Shown: one piece after another, positions 1-8,243 of the stretch
Position numbering within the stretch: position 1 is the stretch's first letter
Layout: each line of letters begins with the position of its first letter
Origin: Solirubrobacterales bacterium
GTDB lineage: Bacteria > Actinomycetota > Thermoleophilia > Solirubrobacterales > Solirubrobacteraceae
NCBI GenBank assembly: GCA_003138355.1
Contig: PLFX01000029.1
Coordinates: 1 to 64,000 of the forward strand
Length of the DNA: 64,000 nt
Direction: 5' to 3'
Program-made: the position numbers and the translations under genes
Notes under the pieces: generated by a model
The model's database searches: none
Told to the model about the DNA's origin: nothing
Seen by the model: only the letters and a program-made list of their open reading frames with translations

Positions 1-40
1 TCGCCCCTCGCCCCTCGCCCCTCAGCGCTCAGCGCTCAGC
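1..40. repeat. Heptanucleotide tandem repeat
   Basis: The window opens with three copies of TCGCCCC followed by TCAGCGC, TCAGCGC and TCAGCCT. This gives six 7-bp units in two related versions. The array abuts and slightly overlaps the stop codon of the HhH-GPD fragment and is cut by the window edge, so its full length is unknown. Confidence 0.8.
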
Positions 41-415
41 CTGACCTGCCTACCCGCCCGGCCATCCACTCCGCCTTGTGCGCGCGCTTGGTCGCCTGAT
101 AGTCGGCGAGCGCCGCCGCCGAGTCGACATCCCCGAGCGTGGGGTGCGCGGGCACGAGGCCTTGAGCGACCGCTATGCCAAGGCGCTTAGCGAGCACGGA
201 CCTGAGCGCCTTCACCTTCATCTCGCCGAACCCGGGCAGCGCCCCGATCCGCGCACGCAGGTCCGCCGCATCCCGCGCCTCACCCCAGATCCGACCCGCG
301 TCGCCCGCGTAGTCGTCGCGCACGCATACCGCGAGCTCCGCCACGCGCGCCGCCATCGCTCCCGGGAAGCGATGGAGCGCGGGTCGTTCGCGAAACGCCG
401 CGTCGAGATCCGGGT
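36..415 (-). pseudogene. HhH-GPD base-excision repair family protein, 5'-truncated
   Basis: The C-terminal two thirds of an uncharacterised actinobacterial HhH-GPD family protein (DNA glycosylase-like) can be read. A conserved-looking stretch RPALHRFPGAMAARV is followed by a helix-hairpin-helix LPGFGEMKVKAL and the tail HPTLGDVDSAAALADYQ. Family members are about 190-200 aa and have roughly 60 more residues at the N-terminus. Upstream of about position 415 the frame becomes low-complexity sequence that overlaps a cupin fragment on the other strand. The first part of the gene and its promoter are therefore missing, and the ORF-track start at 482 is not credible. A deletion or an assembly join are equally possible. 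Confidence 0.65.
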
Positions 416-637
416 GGTGGCCCCCGTCTGCATCGCCACACCTATGACGAGACGTGGGTCGTAATCGAGGGCAACCTGACATTCCGCTCCGGCGGGGAGG
501 ATCTACGCGCGGGCCCGGGCGACATTGTGATCGTGTCGCCGCACACGCCGCACAAGTTCACCAACGACGGCCCGGGTCGCTCCAGGCTCGTCTGTATCCA
601 CGCCAGCCCGACATTCGTCACCGAGTGGTTGGAGTGA
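410..637 (+). pseudogene. Cupin-domain protein, 5'-truncated fragment
   Basis: The fragment reads without a start codon as GPRLHRHTYDETWVVIEG and continues to a stop at 635-637. The HxHx3Ex6G cupin motif 1 is perfect, and a second half (GPGDIVIVSPHTPHKF) carries motif 2. About 70 residues of a roughly 110-aa single-cupin protein remain. It is absent from the ORF track because no start codon is in frame. It is divergent from, and fused at its broken end to, the truncated HhH-GPD gene. It overlaps the end of the TetR gene by 20 bp. Confidence 0.7.
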
Positions 638-1256
638 TCTGTTCTTGGGGGCTGGCGCGATGTTCAGCGCTCGCGTCGCTTCCGGCAGCGGCCGGCCACT
701 CGCGCAGGGCGCGATCGAGCGCCACGAGGATCCGCTTGAAGGTCTGCTCCAGGTCGACGTCGATCGCAAACCCGCCCGCCGCCTCGAGCGTCACGAAGCC
801 GTGCAGGGCGACGCGGATCGTCCGCGACGCGTGGATCGCCTCATCCCCCTCCAGCCCGTACCCGCGCAGCACGCCGAGTGTTACCTGCGTCGCTTGTGCA
901 CCCGCGGCCGCCCCTTCCGGATCGCCGCGCAGCTCGCGCGCGCGCTGGGCCGCGGCATAACGCCCAGGGTGGGCGCGCGCGTATTCGCGGTACGCGCGCG
1001 CGAGCGCGCCGAGCGCCTGTGCCCCGGAGCGCCCGATGCTCGCCTCGGTCATCGCCGCCGCGAGTTCGCGTGCGCCGAGCGCGCCGATTCCGCGCCGCAG
1101 GTCATCGAGCCCGCCGACATGCGCGTACAGCGACGGGGCGCGTACGCCGAGCTCGTCGGCGAGCGCCGCGAGCGTCACGCCCTCGAGGCCGCGCGCGTCC
1201 GCCAGCCGCGCGCCGGCCGCGACGACGGCCGCCCTACCCAGCCCGGCGCGCGCCAT
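618..1256 (-). CDS. TetR/AcrR family transcriptional regulator
   Basis: A 212-aa one-component regulator. The N-terminal helix-turn-helix is clear at residues 20-50 (GVTLAALADELGVRAPSLYAHVG). The C-terminal ligand-binding region resembles the TetR_C_33/WHG type (ARAYREYARAHPGRYAAA). The ATG lies inside the end of the upstream MBL-fold gene (23-bp overlap), so both are translated from one transcript. It probably represses that transcript through the palindrome upstream of the MBL gene. The inducer is unknown. Confidence 0.9.
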   Translation of the reverse strand: MARAGLGRAAVVAAGARLADARGLEGVTLAALADELGVRAPSLYAHVGGLDDLRRGIGALGARELAAAMTEASIGRSGAQALGALARAYREYARAHPGRYAAAQRARELRGDPEGAAAGAQATQVTLGVLRGYGLEGDEAIHASRTIRVALHGFVTLEAAGGFAIDVDLEQTFKRILVALDRALREWPAAAGSDASAEHRASPQEQITPTTR

Positions 1257-1920
1257 GGCTAACCCGCGCTATCGCCTTGTCCATCGCCGCGAGCGGCGTG
1301 CGCACCGGCTGTCCATGCCCGACGACGAGCAGCGCCGGCTCGAGGGCGCGCAGCGCGCGCGCCGCCTCGACGACCTGCTCACGGTCCTCGGTCCCCATCG
1401 CCGCGAGCGGGAACGGCTGGCCGATCCGGTTCGGGATGTCGACCCGGACGGTGCTTGTATAGGTGTCCCCGGCGATCAGCGTCCTGTCCCGGACGTCCAT
1501 GAACGCAACGTGTCCCGGCGTGTGACCCGGGTTCGCGACGACCTCGAGGCTCCCGATCCGCTCGCCGCCGTGAAGCAGCTGATCGGGCCTTGTCGCGACC
1601 GCCGGCCACGAACCGCGTGTCTTCGGGGCCTCGCCCGCGTGGATTCGCGCATCCGCCTCGCCGAGCGACACCGGCACCTCCGCGCCCAGCAAGTCGCGCA
1701 GCGCATCGAGCGAGCCGCTGTGGTCGCCGTGCCCGTGGGTAAGCGCGATCCGAACGATCTCCCCACCGGCCGCGCGCGCCGCCTTCACGATGTCTTCCGC
1801 CGCCCCCGACAGCGTCGTGTCTACCAGCGTGAACCCGTCGTCCTCGCGTACCAGGTACGCGTTCACGAACCGCGCCCGATCGAGCTGGATGAGATTGTCC
1901 GTTACTCGCTTCGCCTTCAT
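1234..1920 (-). CDS. MBL-fold metallo-hydrolase
   Basis: A 228-aa cytoplasmic metallo-beta-lactamase-fold hydrolase. The metal motif THGHGDHSG is at about residues 61-69, the second metal histidine is in GHTPGHVAF, the bridging Asp is in LIAGDTYTS, and the last His is in LVVGHGQP, so the di-metal site looks intact. An AGGAGG Shine-Dalgarno lies about 8 nt before the ATG, which fixes the start. It is the first gene of a two-gene operon with the TetR regulator. The substrate cannot be read from sequence; glyoxalase II-like or lactonase-like activities are both compatible. Confidence 0.92.
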   Translation of the reverse strand: MKAKRVTDNLIQLDRARFVNAYLVREDDGFTLVDTTLSGAAEDIVKAARAAGGEIVRIALTHGHGDHSGSLDALRDLLGAEVPVSLGEADARIHAGEAPKTRGSWPAVATRPDQLLHGGERIGSLEVVANPGHTPGHVAFMDVRDRTLIAGDTYTSTVRVDIPNRIGQPFPLAAMGTEDREQVVEAARALRALEPALLVVGHGQPVRTPLAAMDKAIARVSHGARRAG

Positions 1921-1942
1921 CGTCTATGCCTCCTAGGAAATT

Positions 1943-1959
1943 ACCTAATGAGCATAGGT
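1943..1959. promoter_or_regulatory. Candidate TetR operator upstream of the MBL-tetR operon
   Basis: ACCTA and TAGGT half-sites are separated by 7 bp (ACCTAATGAGCATAGGT). CCTAGG palindromes stand on each side. The site lies 23-39 bp upstream of the MBL start, where a repressor would block transcription. Autoregulation by the TetR protein is inferred. Confidence 0.5.
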
Positions 1960-2401
1960 TAGCACGCGCCTAGGCGCCGCAGCCCTCGCGTCGCGATCAG
2001 TGCGGTGGCGCGCGGCGGCGAACGCGCGACGTTTGCGTTGCGCTAGCGGCGCGACGACCGCAAGCCGGAGGTCACCGCCACCTGAGCCTGCGCGGCGTCG
2101 TCGTCCGTGGCGCTGGCTGCTTGAGCCCGCGGCGCTGTCCGCACCGCGGATAGAGGTGGCGGTGCCTCCCGTCCGGCTAGCGAAGTGCTCGTAAACACGA
2201 GTAACTTCATCACCGTCCGCAGTACCCAAACTGGACGCCGATTATGCGAAGGCGCCGGTAAAGCGCGCAAATAGCGCGATCTTCCAGTCCCCCGGCCTTG
2301 CCGCGATGGCGTAACGCCAGACCGGCCTTCGCGGACTGAACATCTAGCGCCTCTTTAGCGAGGCTCCGTAGCCTCCCGAGGACCATGCGACGCAATGCCC
2401 G
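1960..2401. other. Intergenic region without a supported gene
   Basis: These 440 bp separate the leftward MBL-tetR operon from the rightward sigma gene. ORFs on the track here are short shadows with no domain signature. The stretch presumably holds the sigma-factor promoter, but I cannot point to a convincing -35/-10 pair. Confidence 0.5.
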
Positions 2402-2995
2402 ATGACCGATCCGGACGCCGAGCTTCTGAGCCGTTTTCGCGCGGGCGACGAGCAGGCGTTCGTCGAGCTCGTGGCGCGTCATCACACGACGATGCTCCGC
2501 CTCGCCCAGAGCTTCGTCGCGAGCCGGGCGATCGCCGAGGAGGTAGCTCAGGACGCCTGGCTTGCCGCATTGCGCGGGATCGGCGGCTTCGCAGGGCGCT
2601 CCACGTTCCGTACCTGGCTCTTCGCAATCCTCGCCAACCGCGCGCGCACAACAGGCATGCGTGAGCACCGCACGACACCACTCGAGAGCCCGGAGCCCGC
2701 AGTCGACCCGGCGCGCTTCGGCGCCGGCGGCATGTGGACCAGCCCGCCCGTCGACTGGACCGATGCAGCCGCGGAGCGCCTCGATGCGCAGGCCCTCGCG
2801 ACGGCCCTCCAATCTGCCCTCGACGGGCTGCCACCGCGGCAACGCCAGGTCGTCCTACTGCGCGATGTCGACGGGCTCAGCTCGGAGGAGGTCTGCGAGG
2901 TTCTCGAGCTGAGCGAGGCAAACCAGCGCGTCCTCCTGCACCGCGGGCGCTCTCACCTGCGCACCACCCTCGAAGCCAACTTCGGAGCGCGCTGA
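2402..2995 (+). CDS. ECF-type RNA polymerase sigma factor
   Basis: A 197-aa sigma-70 family protein with region 2 at residues 10-80 (AEEVAQDAWLAALRGI, FRTWLFAILANRA) and region 4 at residues 130-185 (LPPRQRQVVLLRDVDGLSSEEV, then the recognition helix ELSEANQRVLLHRGRSHLR). The linker is longer than in minimal ECFs. An anti-sigma-like zinc-finger protein starts 2 bp after its stop, so the two are co-translated as a regulatory pair. The target regulon is unknown. Confidence 0.93.
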   Translation: MTDPDAELLSRFRAGDEQAFVELVARHHTTMLRLAQSFVASRAIAEEVAQDAWLAALRGIGGFAGRSTFRTWLFAILANRARTTGMREHRTTPLESPEPAVDPARFGAGGMWTSPPVDWTDAAAERLDAQALATALQSALDGLPPRQRQVVLLRDVDGLSSEEVCEVLELSEANQRVLLHRGRSHLRTTLEANFGAR

Positions 2996-2997
2996 GC

Positions 2998-3264
2998 ATG
3001 CCGCTGCGATTGCGCCGCCAACCAGACCTCGTCTGCCAGCAGATCGTCGAGCTCGTCACCGACTACCTCGACGGCGCGCTCCCGCGCGCCGATCGCGGCC
3101 GCTTCGAGCGCCACCTCGCCGGCTGCCCGCAGTGCACTGCGTACCTCGCGCAGATGCGCGAGACGATCCGCCTCACGGGACGCCTGCGAGTCGCTGACCT
3201 CAGCCCCGCGATGCGCGCGGACTTCGGCGAGCTCTACCGCGGCTGGCGCGCGGAAGCGACGTAG
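2998..3264 (+). CDS. Anti-sigma factor, zinc-finger (zf-HC2) type
   Basis: An 88-aa protein with the start chosen at ATG 2998, 2 bp after the sigma stop; the longer track ORF runs into the sigma gene. It contains the zf-HC2 signature in which a histidine precedes CxxC (FERHLAGCPQCTAYL, about residues 35-49). There is no membrane segment, so it is a soluble anti-sigma factor. The arrangement matches the common ECF/ZAS pair whose release is tied to redox or metal state of the zinc site; the signal here is unknown. Confidence 0.85.
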   Translation: MPLRLRRQPDLVCQQIVELVTDYLDGALPRADRGRFERHLAGCPQCTAYLAQMRETIRLTGRLRVADLSPAMRADFGELYRGWRAEAT

Positions 3265-3366
3265 GCGAAGTCCCGCTGCAACCCGCGGCGGCGGGTAGTT
3301 CTCCGTGGCCCCTGCCGTCCTTCCTCCCGATGCGTCGCGCGCCCGCGCGCGTAGCGTCTGGTCCCA

Positions 3367-4917
3367 ATGAGCGCAACCGCCCCCGCCGTGCCGACCGCGC
3401 CGCGCGCGGGCACCGAGCGGCGCCGAACCCCGTGGCTGATCCTGCCGGTCCTCTGCATCGCGGTTCTCGTGGTCAACATCGATGCGACGATCCTCAACGT
3501 CGCGCTTCCAACCCTGGTCCGCAAGCTCCACGCCAACCAGTCGGACCTCCAGTGGATCGTCGACGCCTACTCGCTCGCCTTTGGCGGCCTCTTGATCGTC
3601 GCCGGCAGCCTCGCCGACCACCTTGGCCGCAAGCGGGCCTTCATCTCAGGCTTCGCGGTCTTCGCTGTCGGCTCACTGGGCGCCGCCCTTTCTTCGAGCG
3701 TTGACATGCTCATCGCCTTCCGCGCAGTCATGGGCGCCGGCGCCGCGCTCCAGATCCCGGCCGGTCTCTCGATCCTCAATGACGTCTTCCGCTCGCCGAG
3801 CACGCGTCGCACCGCGATCGGGCTGTGGGGCGGCACGATGGGCGTCGGCGTGGCGATCGGACCGCTCACCGGCGGGGTCCTGCTCGCACACTTTGCCTGG
3901 GGCTCGATCTTCCTCGTCAACGTCCCGCTCGTCCTCCTCGGCGGCCTCGCCGCGGCTCGCCTCGTCCCCGAGTCACGCGACCCGCAGGCCGACGAGCCCG
4001 ATCCAACCGGGGCCGCTCTCTCGATCCTCGGCCTCGGCCTCGTGCTCTGGGCGGTGATCGACGCGCCGCTGCGCGGGTGGAGCTCCACCATCGTCCTGGC
4101 CACCCTCGCGGCGGGCCTCGCGACGCTGGCCCTCTTCACCGCCTTCGAGCGCCGCTCGACCCACCCGATGCTGAAGCTCGAGTTCTTCCGCTCACGCCGC
4201 TACACGGGTGCGATCGCCGCGGTCGGCCTCGGCGTCTTCGCCCTCTTCGGCGCCCTCTTCATCCTCTCGCAGCTGCTCCAGAACGAGCTCGGTTACACGC
4301 CCCTCCAGGCGGGCGTGCGCATCCTCCCGATCGCGGGCGTCCTCGCGCTCACAGCACCGGCCTCGACGCTGCTCGTCCGCCAGGTCGGCTCGAAGCTCGT
4401 CGCCGGATCCGCTCTGCTCGCGATGGCCGCCGGTTTCTGGCTGATTCGCGGCGCCTGCACACCGGCGGTCTCCTATGACTCGCTGCTGCCCGGCATGCTC
4501 TGCCTCGGGCTCGCGTCGGGCCTGCTCATGCCGACCTGCGCTGACGCGATCCTTGGCGCCGTTCCGCGCGCCAAGGCGGGCGTCGGATCAGCCACCTACG
4601 GCGTCTCGATCCAGACGGGCGGCTCGATCGGCGTCGCCGTGATCGGTTCGATCGTCGCGACGCGCTACAGCCATCGTCTCGCGCCGCTCGTCGCCCACCT
4701 CGCTCCAGCTCCCGTGCTCCACGCGATCACGGGCTCGCTCGGCGGTGCTCTGGCTGTCGCTGCCCGGCTCTCGCCGCCGTACGCCGCCATCCTCGCCCAC
4801 GCCGCTCGCACCGCCTTCATCAGCGGCATGCAGCTGAGCGCCACCGTTTCCGCCGCCGTCGCCCTCGCCGGCGCACTGCTCACGCTCGCCCTGCTACCGG
4901 CGCGCGCGGATCGTTAG
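3367..4917 (+). CDS. MFS transporter, DHA2 (EmrB/QacA-like) family
   Basis: A 516-aa, 14-helix drug:proton antiporter-type protein. Motif A-like LADHLGRKRAF lies at about residues 80-90. The DHA2-typical TM1 motif reads VVNIDATILNVALPTLVRKL. Many hydrophobic segments run to the C-terminus. No Shine-Dalgarno is evident before the ATG, so a leaderless transcript is possible. It converges with a second DHA2 transporter 48 bp downstream. The exported compound is unknown. Confidence 0.92.
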   Translation: MSATAPAVPTAPRAGTERRRTPWLILPVLCIAVLVVNIDATILNVALPTLVRKLHANQSDLQWIVDAYSLAFGGLLIVAGSLADHLGRKRAFISGFAVFAVGSLGAALSSSVDMLIAFRAVMGAGAALQIPAGLSILNDVFRSPSTRRTAIGLWGGTMGVGVAIGPLTGGVLLAHFAWGSIFLVNVPLVLLGGLAAARLVPESRDPQADEPDPTGAALSILGLGLVLWAVIDAPLRGWSSTIVLATLAAGLATLALFTAFERRSTHPMLKLEFFRSRRYTGAIAAVGLGVFALFGALFILSQLLQNELGYTPLQAGVRILPIAGVLALTAPASTLLVRQVGSKLVAGSALLAMAAGFWLIRGACTPAVSYDSLLPGMLCLGLASGLLMPTCADAILGAVPRAKAGVGSATYGVSIQTGGSIGVAVIGSIVATRYSHRLAPLVAHLAPAPVLHAITGSLGGALAVAARLSPPYAAILAHAARTAFISGMQLSATVSAAVALAGALLTLALLPARADR

Positions 4918-4965
4918 TCCGCCTCACCGCCCGAGCGAGTCGCTAGCGTCGTTCCGCTTGCGGAC

Positions 4966-6456
4966 CTATCCCTCGGCGACCGCTGCGGTCTCGCCGGGTG
5001 CCGCAGGCGCTGCGCCGCCCGGCACCATCGCCGGTACGTTGGAACTCGCGCGTAGCCCGAACACGGTGACGAAGAATGCGATCAGCGCAAAGCCGGTGCC
5101 GATCCAGAACGCGAGGTGATAGCCGCCGACGAGCGCGGCGAGGTGGCCGTCCCCCGTGTGCAGCAACGAGGTGGTGCGCGACGCGGCGAGGCTTGCGAGC
5201 ACCGCGAGACCGAGCGCGCCACCCATCATGAACGAGGTGTTCACGAGGCCCGAGGCGAGGCCCGAGTCTTCGGGCGGCACGTCGCCCATCGCGGCGAGCA
5301 GCATCGGGTTGAAGACGATCCCGCCGCCGAGGCCGAGCAGGATCATCGACGGGAGCACGTCGGCCGCGAAATTCCCGTGCACCGGCAGCCGCGTGAAGAG
5401 CGCGAGCCCGGCGGCCGCGAGCAGCAGGCCTACCGCGAGCGGGCGCTTGAGCCCGAAGCGCATGACGAGCATCGCCGACACGCCGAGCGAGAGGCCGCCC
5501 ATGATCAGTGTCGCCGGCAGGAACGCGAGGCCAACCTGGAGCGAGCTGTAGTGCAGAACGCCCTGGAGGTAGAGCGCAGAGAGGAAGAACCAGGCGAACA
5601 GCGCGCCCGCCCAGAGGACGCCGAGACTGTTCGCTGTCGAGAGGTTGCGGTGACGGAAGAGCCCGAGCGGCATCAGCGGCGCGCTGTTCCGCGACTCGAT
5701 TGTCAGGAACGCGCCGAGCAGCACGACCGCCCCGCCGAGCAGCCCGAGCGTCTGCGCCGAGGTCCAGCCGGCGCTGTTGCCGTTGACGATCGCGTAGACG
5801 GCAAGCATGAGCGCTGCGGTCACGCTGACCGCGCCCCCGAGGTCGAGCTTCGTGTCGGCCATACCACGGTTACCTTCCGGCAGCACGCGCAACGCGAGGA
5901 CCGCCACGATCATTCCGATCGGCACGTTGACGAGGAAGATCCAGTGCCAGCTGAGCACGTCGGTGAGGATGCCGCCGAGGATCACGCCGATCGTGCCGCC
6001 GCCGGACGCGACGAAGCCGAAGATCCCCATCGCCTTCGCGCGCTCGCCCTGCTCGGTGAAGAGCGCCATCGTGAGCGCGAGCGAAACGGCATTGACTGTC
6101 GCGCCGCCAAGGCCCTGGATCACACGCGCCGCGACGAGCATCGTCTGGCTGCTCGAAAGGCCGCACGCCAGCGAGGCGAGCGTGAACAAGGCGATGCCGC
6201 CGAGGAACAGGCGCCGCGGCCCGAACATGTCCCCGAGGCGCCCGCCGAGCAGCAGGAACCCACCGAACGTCAGGAGGTACCCGTTCACAACCCACGCGAG
6301 CGAGGACTGGTTGAAGCCGAGCGAGCGTTTGATCGTCGGTAGTGCAACGTTCACGATCGTCGTGTCGAGCACGATCATCAGCGTGCCGAGGCAGAGGACG
6401 AGTAGTGCGATCCAGCGTTCCCGATCGGCAGCGCTGCGTCCAGTCCCAGCTTCCAT
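4966..6456 (-). CDS. MFS transporter, DHA2 (EmrB/QacA-like) family
   Basis: About 496 aa, 14 predicted helices. TM1 carries the DHA2 motif IVLDTTIVNVALPTIKRSL and motif A reads GGRLGDMFGPRRLFL. I place the start at ATG 6456, which follows GAGGG by 5 nt; the track start at 6537 is a TTG and another ATG at 6492 lacks a good ribosome site. The C-terminal tail is rich in Ala/Pro. It converges with the preceding MFS gene but is not closely similar to it. Confidence 0.9.
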   Translation of the reverse strand: MEAGTGRSAADRERWIALLVLCLGTLMIVLDTTIVNVALPTIKRSLGFNQSSLAWVVNGYLLTFGGFLLLGGRLGDMFGPRRLFLGGIALFTLASLACGLSSSQTMLVAARVIQGLGGATVNAVSLALTMALFTEQGERAKAMGIFGFVASGGGTIGVILGGILTDVLSWHWIFLVNVPIGMIVAVLALRVLPEGNRGMADTKLDLGGAVSVTAALMLAVYAIVNGNSAGWTSAQTLGLLGGAVVLLGAFLTIESRNSAPLMPLGLFRHRNLSTANSLGVLWAGALFAWFFLSALYLQGVLHYSSLQVGLAFLPATLIMGGLSLGVSAMLVMRFGLKRPLAVGLLLAAAGLALFTRLPVHGNFAADVLPSMILLGLGGGIVFNPMLLAAMGDVPPEDSGLASGLVNTSFMMGGALGLAVLASLAASRTTSLLHTGDGHLAALVGGYHLAFWIGTGFALIAFFVTVFGLRASSNVPAMVPGGAAPAAPGETAAVAEG

Positions 6457-6674
6457 GCATCCCTCGCTTCCCGCCGAAGTCCCCGCTCCCATTGAAGCAG
6501 GTGGCCGTCGGCCGCCCGGCTGCGCAAGCTCGAGCAAGCCGAGAACGTGGCGAGCGAGAAGACCAGAATCCGGCCCGACCTCGAAGACCGTCGTAGCGCA
6601 GAGCCAGCGGGGACGCGCCGCCCTCGAGGCTACACGGGGACGCCCCGGGGTCTGCTCAACGGGTCGTAGACCGG

Positions 6675-6902
6675 CTAGTCGGTCGGATATGTGTCGTCGC
6701 TGAGGGTGCTCCAGGGCACCAGCCCGTCGTAGACGAACTCAGCCGGAGGAGTGGAGACGGTCTCGATCCGGTGCAGGCGATAGGCATCTGCGGTGCCGTC
6801 GCCGCGCGCGGCGTAGAACGTCGTCCTGATCCCCTCCGGTGGAAGCTCTGACTCGTCAACGAAGCTGCCGTCGAGAGGACCACCAACCAACTCGAGTTTC
6901 AT
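6675..6902 (-). CDS. Small hypothetical protein
   Basis: A 75-aa protein starting MKLELVGGPLDGSFVDESE. The LVGGPLDG opening resembles short proteins of unknown function found in actinobacteria and their phages. There is no membrane helix, cysteine or signal peptide. It stands alone between an MFS gene and a class II amidotransferase. I do not recognise a function. Confidence 0.6.
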   Translation of the reverse strand: MKLELVGGPLDGSFVDESELPPEGIRTTFYAARGDGTADAYRLHRIETVSTPPAEFVYDGLVPWSTLSDDTYPTD

Positions 6903-6998
6903 GATCGCGATCGTACGCCCGCGAGCTGACGCTACGCGTCTGTGCGCTCAAGTCGGCAACGCGCGGGCCGGCCGCCGACCACGGCCCCGGGCAGTCTG

Positions 6999-7862
6999 CT
7001 ATTGCGACTGCCCGGCCTGTGCCTGCGAGGCCCGCGCGCGCGGATCGAGGTCGGCCAGCGTTAGCTGGTGCGCCGGCGGGCGGTCGATGATGCGGCGCGA
7101 GTCGACCCGCAGCTGCGGGTCGACGTGGAGCAGATCGCCGCTGTCAAGTAGCCGCCAGGCGGGGTCGTCGTCCATCCGCTCGCTGGCGACCACGACGAGC
7201 GGACATTTGCGAGCGTCGGCGGAATGGACGTGCGTCCCGAGGCGGCTTCGGTGGTGCAACTCCTCGCCGGCGTCGCGCTCGAGCACGTAGAGCTCGTGCG
7301 TCTGTGGGTAGCGGAGCGCCCAGAGCTCGTCCGCGCTGGTTAGCACGAAGTTGAGCGCGTAGAGCGGCAGCTGCTCCGCGATCCATGTGACCGCCGCGGT
7401 GATGCCTGCCTCGACGTCTCCACCCTGCTCGTCGATCCGCTTCGTGATCAGCGCGAAGGCGCGCTCGGAGTCAGTTTGGCCATGCACGTGCGCGAGTGCG
7501 GCGCCAAGCTCGGCGTCGAGCGTGGGGAGGTCTCCGAACGCGCCGTTGTGGGCGAACAGGCGGTGTTCCAGCTCGAACGGGTGCGTGTTCTCGCGCGCCG
7601 CCGGCCCGGTCGAGGCGAAGCGGATGTGGGCGAGGAAGGTATGCGAGCGGATCTCGTGGGCCTCGCGTACGAAGCGCTTGTCGTCGTGCGCGGCGAGCGG
7701 CTGCTTGCTGACGTGGGCCGCGCCGCGCTCGTCGAACCAGCCGATGCCGGTCCCGTCCGGCTCGCGGAAGCTCTGCCGGAGGAGGCTGTCCGGCGCGTCG
7801 AGGAGCCAGAACGTCGCCGTGGTCGGCTGCGTGCCGGAGGTCATGCCGAACAGGCGGCACAT
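6999..7862 (-). CDS. Class II glutamine amidotransferase domain protein
   Basis: A 287-aa protein starting MCRLFGM, the hallmark of Ntn-type class II amidotransferases in which Cys2 becomes the N-terminal nucleophile after Met removal. This is why the start is placed at 7862 rather than the track start 8099. Further family features are FLAHIRFAS (about residue 75), the HNGAFGD loop, and a C-terminal segment with the SERMDDDPAW motif of YafJ/EgtC-like proteins. The family hydrolyses glutamine or gamma-glutamyl amides. No synthase partner is adjacent, so the substrate is open. Confidence 0.9.
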   Translation of the reverse strand: MCRLFGMTSGTQPTTATFWLLDAPDSLLRQSFREPDGTGIGWFDERGAAHVSKQPLAAHDDKRFVREAHEIRSHTFLAHIRFASTGPAARENTHPFELEHRLFAHNGAFGDLPTLDAELGAALAHVHGQTDSERAFALITKRIDEQGGDVEAGITAAVTWIAEQLPLYALNFVLTSADELWALRYPQTHELYVLERDAGEELHHRSRLGTHVHSADARKCPLVVVASERMDDDPAWRLLDSGDLLHVDPQLRVDSRRIIDRPPAHQLTLADLDPRARASQAQAGQSQ

Positions 7863-7991
7863 GCGTGGAACGGTAGCTGGCGAGCGGACCTCGGTTGCGT
7901 CGCGCCGCCTCGCTGCTGGCGAACGGCGAATCGCGATCGCTGCGATCAGTGGGGACAGACCAACCGCCTGACCGCCGCTATCGTGGCCCGG

Positions 7992-8093
7992 ATGACCACG
8001 CGCGCGTGGACGCTCTTCGGCGCCCTCTCGGTCGTCTGGGGCGTTCCCTACCTCTTCATCAAGCTCGCCGATGATGGCGGCGCGACGCCGGGC
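7992..8093 (+). pseudogene. EamA/DMT-family transporter, N-terminal fragment only
   Basis: An ATG opens MTTRAWTLFGALSVVWGVPY, then LFIKLADDGG, the first membrane helix of EamA (DMT) transporters including the conserved WGxPY motif. After about 33 codons the similarity stops abruptly. The next 150 bp up to the sigma-fusion gene contain nothing I recognise. Family proteins are about 290 aa with ten helices, so about 90% is gone. Confidence 0.65.
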
Positions 8094-8243
8094 CTGCACG
8101 ACCGACCGGCTCGCGCTCGATTTCGCCTCGCCCGATTTCGATCGCGTCGACGAGCCCCCTTGCTTGGCGCTTCACCTACTCGTCGAGGGGCGGATCGTCG
8201 TGCCGTGTCCGGTTCGGCGCGGCTCGAGCGTCTTAGTTGATAG

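Noticed and set aside
5116-6342. 408-aa plus-strand ORF rich in Glu/Arg/His
   Set aside because: It is the antisense shadow of the DHA2 transporter at 4966-6456; composition is typical of reverse-frame translation in GC-rich DNA and no domain is recognisable.
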